64,000 bases of DNA from assembly GCA_030285985.1 (NCBI GenBank), contig CP127384.1, positions 1,352,501 to 1,416,500 on the forward strand. Direction: 5' to 3'. The notes beneath the pieces are model-generated. The model was not told the origin of the DNA. It worked only from the letters and a program-made list of their open reading frames with translations, and did no database searches. The stretch comes from Aquidulcibacter paucihalophilus. GTDB taxonomy: Bacteria; Pseudomonadota; Alphaproteobacteria; Caulobacterales; Caulobacteraceae. Numbering within the stretch: position 1 is the first letter of the stretch; the number at the start of each line of letters is the position of its first letter. A program made the position numbers and the translations under genes. Below, one piece after another: positions 58,732-64,000 of the stretch.

Positions 58732-59762
58732 GCCGGCTCTTCCTCGATAACGGCGTTGGTGGCCTCGACCAGATCCGCGAGGGCCTTCGCCGCCCGTCCG
58801 TCGTCGATGACGGCGGCGGCCATGACGGCACCCTCGGCCAGATCGGCGGCACGGTCCGCGACGACGAGGGCGGCGGCGGCGTTGAGCAGGACGATGTCGC
58901 GATAGGCACCCTTCGCCCCGTCCAGCAGGGCGCGGAGGGCGGCGGCGTTTTCTTCCGCATCGCCGCCGCGCAGGGCGTCGAGCGAGGCGCGGGGCAGGCC
59001 GGCGTCCTCGGGCGTGACGGTGAAGCGGCGGACGGTGCCGTCCTTCCATTCCGCCACCTCGGTCTCGCCTGTAGTGGTCAGTTCGTCGAGGCCCTGTCCG
59101 TGGACGGTCCAGGCGCGGGTCGCGCCGAGCCGGCCCAGAACCTCGGCCAGCGGCTCGAGCAGGCGGGGGTCATAGACGCCCATGACCTGACGCTTCGCGC
59201 CGGCCGGATTGGACAGCGGGCCCAGCAGGTTGAAGACGGTGCGGAAGCCGATCTCGGCCCGCACCGGCCCGACGTGGCGCATGGCGCCGTGGTAGGCGGG
59301 GGCGAACAGGAAGGCGATGCCGGCCTCGTCCAGCGAGCGGCGCTGCTGGGCCGGGCCGGCCTGCAGATTGACGCCCAGCACCGAGAGCACGTCCGAGGAA
59401 CCGGATTTCGAGCTCATGGCCCGGTTGCCGTGTTTGGCGACCTTCAGCCCCGCACCGGCCAGAACGAGGGCGGCGGCGGTGGAAATGTTGAAGGTGTGCT
59501 GGCCGTCGCCGCCGGTGCCGCAGGTGTCGATGGCGTCATAGGGATGGTCGAGCGTGCGGGCGGCCTCGCGCATGGCGGTGGCGAAGGCGGCGATCTCCTC
59601 GACCGTCTCGCCGCGGATGCGCAGGGCGGTGACGGCGGCGGCGACCTGGGCCGGGGTCGGCTCGCCGCGCAGGCAGGCGGCGAAGAAGGCGTGGGCCTCG
59701 TCCGCCGACAGGATGCGGCCGTCGACGAGTTTGGCCAGCAGGGGTTTGAAACCTTCAGCCAT
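58728..59762 (-). CDS. trpD: anthranilate phosphoribosyltransferase
   Basis: A 344-residue enzyme joining anthranilate to [42 protein letters not shown] and [20 protein letters not shown] are diagnostic. ATG 59762 is followed by [12 protein letters not shown]; the ORF upstream runs within trpG and is ignored. One base separates it from the trpG stop. Confidence 0.96.
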   Translation of the reverse strand: MAEGFKPLLAKLVDGRILSADEAHAFFAACLRGEPTPAQVAAAVTALRIRGETVEEIAAFATAMREAARTLDHPYDAIDTCGTGGDGQHTFNISTAAALVLAGAGLKVAKHGNRAMSSKSGSSDVLSVLGVNLQAGPAQQRRSLDEAGIAFLFAPAYHGAMRHVGPVRAEIGFRTVFNLLGPLSNPAGAKRQVMGVYDPRLLEPLAEVLGRLGATRAWTVHGQGLDELTTTGETEVAEWKDGTVRRFTVTPEDAGLPRASLDALRGGDAEENAAALRALLDGAKGAYRDIVLLNAAAALVVADRAADLAEGAVMAAAVIDDGRAAKALADLVEATNAVIEEEPA

Positions 59763-59763
59763 C

Positions 59764-60354
59764 TCAGACCATCGCCGTGCGTTTGACGTTGGCCAGATCG
59801 AGGAAGTTGGCGAGCAGGTCGTGGCCGTGTTCGGTGGCGATGGATTCGGGGTGGAACTGGACGCCGTGGATCGGGCGGGTGCGATGGGCCAGGCCCATGA
59901 TCTCGCCGTCGGCGGTCCAGGCGGTGACATCGAGCACGTCGGGCAGGGTTTCGCGGCGCACGGCCAGCGAGTGATAGCGGGTGGCGGTGAAGGGCGAGGG
60001 CAGGCCCTTGAAGACGCTGCGGCCCTCATGCTCGATCGGCGAGGTCTTGCCGTGCATCAGGGCCTTGGCGCGGATCACCTCGCCGCCGAAGGCCTGGCCC
60101 ATGGCCTGATGGCCGAGGCACACGCCGAAGATCGGCATGTCCAGCGGGGCGGTGTCGAGGATGGCGAGGCAGATCCCGGCTTCGTTGGGCGTGCAGGGAC
60201 CCGGCGACAGCAGCACCGCCTCGGGCTTCAGGGCCCAGGCCTCGGCGGCGGTCAGGTCGTCATTGCGCACGACACGCGTCTCCGCGCCCAGCTCCGCGAG
60301 GTAGTGGACGAGGTTCCAGGTGAAGCTGTCGTAGTTGTCGACGACGAGGATCAT
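59764..60354 (-). CDS. trpG: anthranilate synthase component II (glutamine amidotransferase)
   Basis: A 196-residue class I amidotransferase that supplies ammonia to TrpE. The N-terminus [15 protein letters not shown], the catalytic Cys in [11 protein letters not shown] and the His-Glu pair of [14 protein letters not shown] are intact. It could also serve aminodeoxychorismate synthase as PabA. It is separated from trpE by about 300 bp that hold a small gene on the other strand. Confidence 0.96.
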   Translation of the reverse strand: MILVVDNYDSFTWNLVHYLAELGAETRVVRNDDLTAAEAWALKPEAVLLSPGPCTPNEAGICLAILDTAPLDMPIFGVCLGHQAMGQAFGGEVIRAKALMHGKTSPIEHEGRSVFKGLPSPFTATRYHSLAVRRETLPDVLDVTAWTADGEIMGLAHRTRPIHGVQFHPESIATEHGHDLLANFLDLANVKRTAMV

Positions 60355-60457
60355 CCTCGGCTTCTAGGGTGTGTGCAGGGCCGCGCCAAGCGGCTGTGAC
60401 GGTAAGTCTTCGTTAACCGAACCCGACCGAACTGGGGTCTTCAACCGGAGGGGCTCC

Positions 60458-60643
60458 ATGGCACACGCAGGCATCACCAAGGCGCGCACCCTGCTGGCGC
60501 CGGCGCAGCCGTCCCGGTCCAATCCCTATGCGACGCTCGGCGCGGCGGCCCTGGCCGCGATGGCGGCGGTCCTGATGGCCGGAGTGATGGTGATCGGGCC
60601 GGGCGTGCGGTTCGACGAGCCCGCGATTTCAGCCCAGCCCTAG
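60458..60643 (+). CDS. small putative membrane protein between trpG and trpE
   Basis: A 61-residue protein with a single hydrophobic segment (about 26-48, ATLGAAALAAMAAVLMAGVM) and a polar N-terminus. A strong GGAGGGG ribosome binding site lies four bases before the ATG. It runs opposite to the trp genes, is divergent from trpG, and ends nine bases before the trpE stop. No family is recognised; the good ribosome binding site and codon composition make it likely real. Confidence 0.6.
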   Translation: MAHAGITKARTLLAPAQPSRSNPYATLGAAALAAMAAVLMAGVMVIGPGVRFDEPAISAQP

Positions 60644-60652
60644 CGTCCGCCT

Positions 60653-62164
60653 TCAGCGGTTTCCGAAGGGATAGCGCCAGGCGTCTTCGGCGGCGCGCAT
60701 GGGGGCGCGGGCCTTGGCGAGGGTTTCGGCATATTCAGCGGCCGGATCGCTGTCAGCCACGACGCCGGCGCCGGCCTGGACGTGGATCTTGCCGTCGGCG
60801 AACAGGGCGGTCCTGAGCACGATACAGATGTCGGTCTCGCCGCCCGCCGAGATGTAGCCGACGCCGCCGCCGTAGCCGACGCCGCGCTTCTCGCCTTCCA
60901 GCTCGTCGATGATCTCCATGGCCCGCACCTTGGGCGCGCCGGACAGGGTCCCGGCGGGCAGGGCGGCCAGCAGGGTGTCGACGGCGTCGAGGTCCGGATG
61001 GGCGTCGCCCTGGACCTCCGAGACGATGTGCATGACCGAGCTGTAGCGTTCGACGCGGAAGCTTTCGATCACCTCGACCGTGCCCGGAGCCGCGACGCGT
61101 CCGACGTCATTGCGGCCCAGGTCCAGCAGCATCAGATGCTCGGCCCGCTCCTTGGGGTCGGCCAGCAGTTCGATCTCGAGCGCCCGGTCGGCCTCCGGCG
61201 TCTCGCCGCGCGGGCGGGTGCCGGCCAGCGGGCGGATGGTGACGCGGCCATCCTTGAGCCGGACGAGGATTTCCGGACTGGATCCGGCCAGCTGGAAGTC
61301 GCCGAAGTCGAGGTAGAACAGATAGGGCGAGGGGTTCCGCCGCCGCAGGGAGCGGTAGAAGGCAAACGGATCACCGGCCCAGGGCGCGGCGAAGCGGTGG
61401 CTGAGCACCACCTGGAAGATGTCGCCGGCGGCGATGTAGTCCTTGGCCCGGGCTACCATCGCGGCGAAGTCGGCATCCTCGACCGGCGAGCGGAAGGGCG
61501 CGATGTCGGTCTCGACCGGCGCGGGCAGGGCGGGCAGTGGCGTCCTGAGGTCAGCCTCGAACCGGTCGAGCCGCGTCACAGCCGCATCGAAGGCCGTTCG
61601 GGCCTCCAGTCCACTGTCGGGATAGGCGGCGGAGACCAGCACGATCTCGTGGCTGACGGAATCGAAGATGGCCACAAGGGCGGGCCGGGTCAGGACCGCG
61701 TCGGGCAGGTTCAGCGGATCGGGATTGGGTGCACCCAGCGGCTCGAGCAGCCGGACCATGTCATAGCCGAACACGCCGAAGAGGCCGGCGGCCATGGGGG
61801 GCAGGCCGGAGGGCAGATCGAAACGCGACGCCGTCATCAGGGCGCGGAGGGACGTCAGGGCGTCCGCCGCTTCAGGCTTGAAGCGATCGTCGGCAATGTC
61901 CGCGCCGCGGGCCAGTTCGGCCGCGCCGCCGCGGCAGCGCCAGACGACGTCCGGCTCGCGGGTAATGATCGAATAGCGGCCGTTGACGGCACCGCCCTCG
62001 ACCGATTCCAGCAGGAAGGCATGGGTGCGGCCATGTCCGACCTTCAGAAAGGCCGAGACCGGTGTTTCGAGGTCGTCCACCAGCCGTCGGATGACGACCT
62101 GCGGCCGGCCTTTCGACCAGCCGCGTTCGAAATCGGCGAAGCCGCCTTCGCCGCTGGCCGTCAT
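60653..62164 (-). CDS. trpE: anthranilate synthase component I
   Basis: A 503-residue chorismate-utilising enzyme that starts tryptophan synthesis. The feedback site LLES (HAFLLESVEGG) is present, so inhibition by tryptophan is expected. The catalytic part has LSHRFAAPWAGDPFAFYRSLR, AGTRPRGETPEAD, LDLGRNDVGRV and SGAPKVRAMEIIDELEG. The ATG overlaps the stop of the foldase gene upstream (ATGA, minus strand), so the two are coupled. Confidence 0.97.
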   Translation of the reverse strand: MTASGEGGFADFERGWSKGRPQVVIRRLVDDLETPVSAFLKVGHGRTHAFLLESVEGGAVNGRYSIITREPDVVWRCRGGAAELARGADIADDRFKPEAADALTSLRALMTASRFDLPSGLPPMAAGLFGVFGYDMVRLLEPLGAPNPDPLNLPDAVLTRPALVAIFDSVSHEIVLVSAAYPDSGLEARTAFDAAVTRLDRFEADLRTPLPALPAPVETDIAPFRSPVEDADFAAMVARAKDYIAAGDIFQVVLSHRFAAPWAGDPFAFYRSLRRRNPSPYLFYLDFGDFQLAGSSPEILVRLKDGRVTIRPLAGTRPRGETPEADRALEIELLADPKERAEHLMLLDLGRNDVGRVAAPGTVEVIESFRVERYSSVMHIVSEVQGDAHPDLDAVDTLLAALPAGTLSGAPKVRAMEIIDELEGEKRGVGYGGGVGYISAGGETDICIVLRTALFADGKIHVQAGAGVVADSDPAAEYAETLAKARAPMRAAEDAWRYPFGNR

Positions 62165-64000
62165 TGCGCGGGCGGAGCGCCGGGCGTTGCGGGAGCGGCG
62201 GGAGCCTCGGCCGGCAGGCCCAGGGACGTGCGCGCCAGCGACTCGTCGAACTCGGCCTTGCTGCGGGCGGCGGCGGCGGCGATGGCCACCTCGCCCACGG
62301 CGTTGACGTGGTCACCGCCCATGCGCTGCCGGAACTGTTCGGCCATCGGAGCGGCCAGGGCCGGAACCGCCGCCGTGATGCGGTCCGTGCGGCCGATGAC
62401 GAAGGTGTCGACCGTATTCTGCTGCGAGAAGGGCTGGCCGCGGCCGCTGCTGAACACGCCGGCGATGACGCCCTGACCGTTCTGCTCGGCGGACTGACGG
62501 TTCAGTCCGGTTCCGGTCTGGAGCTTGGCACCGACCGAGGCGGCGACAGCAGCCAGATCCTCGCCGCCGCGCACGCGGGCCGCCAGGGCGCTGGCCCGGG
62601 CGCTGAGCAGGCGGGCGTTTTCGCGCAGCACCCACTGCTGGGCCAGCGGTTCGCGGATGCCGGCCAACGGGGGCAGGGCGGCGGGCAGGATGTCGTCAAG
62701 GCGAACCACGAAATACTGGCCCTGGCCCATGTCGACGACTTCGCTCTCGGCACCCTTGCCGAGGCTCCACATCGTCTGGATCAGCTGGGGCGGCAGGGCG
62801 GGGTTGATGTCCTGGCCGTTACGGAGCTTGCCGTCCTGACGGATCGGCGGAATCCGGATCACCCGGGCACCGACCTCGCGGACGGCTACGTCCAGCGTCT
62901 TGCCGTCCTGGCGGGCCTTCTCATAGGCCTCGACGCGGCGATAGACGGAGGCGCGGGCGTCTTCGGCGCGCAATTCGGCGATCACCTGCTCGCGAACGTC
63001 GGCCAGGGTCGCGGAGCGGCCCGGCTGGATGCTCGTCACCTTGGCGACGACGAAGCCCACACCGGCCTGGACCGGGGCGGACACCTGATTGGCGGCCAGG
63101 CCGAAGACAGCGGCGGCGACAGCCGGGTCGCCAAGGGCGCTGCGGGGCGTGTCGTTGTATTCGGCGGGCTGGATGCTGTTGGCGCGAGCCACGTCAGCGG
63201 GCGACTGGCCGGCGCGCAGGGCGGCGGCGATACGGTCGGCCGCGGCGCGGTTCGGGGCCGTCAGGGTGACGAAGCTGCGCTTCTCGGGGAGCGAGAGGGC
63301 GTCGCGGCGGAAGTTGAACCGCTCCTCGATGCGGGCCTCGGTCGGAGCCGCCGCCGGGGCTGCGCCGTCGTCGAACAGCACCACCGAAGCGGTGCGGGAT
63401 TCCGGCATGCGCAGCTGCTCGGCATTCTGGTTCATCAGGGCGGTCAGCTGGGCGTCGGTCGGAGTGCCGGCCGTGCCGGCCATGGCCTGGGTCACGGTGA
63501 ACCAGCGCGCGTCGCGGGTCTCCAGCGCCTGGCTGGCGAGGATGGCACCATAGATGCGCGGCAACCGCATGCCGGCACCGAGGGCGGCACCGTAGTGCTG
63601 GGTCGAATACTGGTCGCGCAACTGGGCTTCGAACATTTCCGGCGTGGCGTTATTCTCGGCGAGGGCGTTGCGGTACTGCTCCTCGCTGAACTGACCCGTG
63701 ACACTGTCGAAGAAATTCGGGGCCTGGCGGATCTGGCGCAGGACCAGCTCCTTGCCGGGGCGAATGCCAGCCTTCCAGGCCCAGTTCACGAAGCCGAGCT
63801 GCTCGGACTTCTGTTCCAGATACTGGCGCAGGCCGCCTTCACCGATCAGTTCCTCGAACGTCAGGGGACGTCCCGACTGTTGCCGGGCCTGTTCGAGGAT
63901 ACGGTCCAGCTCGCCGCGGAACTCGGCCTGGCCCATGCTGCGGTCGCCTGCGGAGACCACATGTTTGGGACCCAGGTTCGCCAGCACATCCATCTGGGAA
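62161..64000 (-). CDS. peptidylprolyl isomerase/foldase, PpiD-like (N-terminus outside window)
   Basis: The last 613 residues of a SurA_N/PpiC-type foldase are seen, and the frame is open past the window edge, so the N-terminal membrane anchor is expected just outside. QAEFRGELDRILEQARQQSGRPLTFEELIG and EEQYRNALAENNATPEMFEAQLRDQ match the PpiD N-terminal chaperone region. The parvulin-like part lies at about FVTLTAPNRAAADRIAAALRAGQSPADVARA. The C-terminus is Ala/Pro-rich. An internal ATG at 63993 is not considered the start. It assists periplasmic protein folding and is coupled to trpE. Confidence 0.88.
   Translation of the reverse strand, partial: SQMDVLANLGPKHVVSAGDRSMGQAEFRGELDRILEQARQQSGRPLTFEELIGEGGLRQYLEQKSEQLGFVNWAWKAGIRPGKELVLRQIRQAPNFFDSVTGQFSEEQYRNALAENNATPEMFEAQLRDQYSTQHYGAALGAGMRLPRIYGAILASQALETRDARWFTVTQAMAGTAGTPTDAQLTALMNQNAEQLRMPESRTASVVLFDDGAAPAAAPTEARIEERFNFRRDALSLPEKRSFVTLTAPNRAAADRIAAALRAGQSPADVARANSIQPAEYNDTPRSALGDPAVAAAVFGLAANQVSAPVQAGVGFVVAKVTSIQPGRSATLADVREQVIAELRAEDARASVYRRVEAYEKARQDGKTLDVAVREVGARVIRIPPIRQDGKLRNGQDINPALPPQLIQTMWSLGKGAESEVVDMGQGQYFVVRLDDILPAALPPLAGIREPLAQQWVLRENARLLSARASALAARVRGGEDLAAVAASVGAKLQTGTGLNRQSAEQNGQGVIAGVFSSGRGQPFSQQNTVDTFVIGRTDRITAAVPALAAPMAEQFRQRMGGDHVNAVGEVAIAAAAARSKAEFDESLARTSLGLPAEAPAAPATPGAPPAQ

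Noticed and set aside
60355..60457. Trp attenuator or leader peptide before trpG
   Set aside because: I saw no short ORF with clustered Trp codons or clear competing hairpins on the minus strand.

Overview
The window looks like a chromosomal stretch of a GC-rich alphaproteobacterium of the order Caulobacterales, most likely Brevundimonas or a close relative. The reasons are the gene order (suf, dgcB-like, rhlE, nuo-birA-coaX-rnj, pyrH-to-lpxB, gltA-gltX-comEC-lexA-trp), the alphaproteobacterial SOS boxes of the form GTTC-N7-GTTC in front of lexA, and dense coding with GTGA/ATGA start-stop overlaps. The genus is an inference. Almost everything is core housekeeping. One small region, inside the suf operon, looks acquired.

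Region by region. 1-437: start of an alpha/beta hydrolase on the minus strand. 596-8327: iron-sulfur cluster operon iscR, cysteine desulfurase, sufB, [insert], sufC, sufD, sufS, sufT, sufA. It runs on without a gap into metN-metI-metQ (8327-10811), a methionine importer. 10887-14514 (minus): acyltransferase, diguanylate cyclase and RhlE helicase. 14751-16017: an exported protein and a polysaccharide deacetylase. 16078-16154: tRNA-Asp. 16250-17878 (minus): AbgT transporter. 18091-34108: all fourteen nuo genes of respiratory complex I, with five extra small membrane or lipoprotein genes between them. The same strand continues with birA, coaX and rnj (34115-37313). 37388-50172: pyrH, frr, uppS, cdsA, dxr, rseP, bamA, ompH/skp, lpxD, fabZ, lpxA, lpxI, lpxB, an envelope and lipid A supercluster, followed by an unknown 454-residue protein. 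51657-54442 (minus): gltA and gltX. 54441-56609: comEC. 56590-57282 (minus): lexA. 57422-57943: a DUF805 membrane protein. 57940-64000 (minus): ppiD-like foldase (N-terminus outside the window), trpE, then trpG, trpD, trpC, with a 61-residue opposite-strand gene between trpE and trpG.

The most unusual spot is 3651-4539. Between sufB and sufC sits a small cassette: a GIY-YIG nuclease gene and three identical 33-bp palindromic repeats, two direct and one inverted. Immediately after the inverted copy lies a second copy of the last ten codons plus stop of sufB. It encodes the same ten residues but differs at nine of 33 nucleotides, all synonymous, including two serine codons switched between the TCN and AGY boxes. 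Its stop overlaps the GTG start of an unknown 85-residue gene, exactly as neighbouring operon genes overlap each other. This suggests that the end of sufB was replaced when the cassette arrived and the displaced end was left behind, or that a foreign sufB end came with the segment.

Other points of interest are a candidate operator palindrome at the iscR promoter, a Gln in place of the nucleophile Ser in the partial hydrolase, a long inverted repeat that includes the 3' end of tRNA-Asp, divergent gltX and comEC start codons sharing the bases CATG, two SOS boxes at lexA, and the embedded nuo small genes. No rRNA, CRISPR array, prophage or insertion sequence was seen. No stretch longer than 300 bases lacks a gene.
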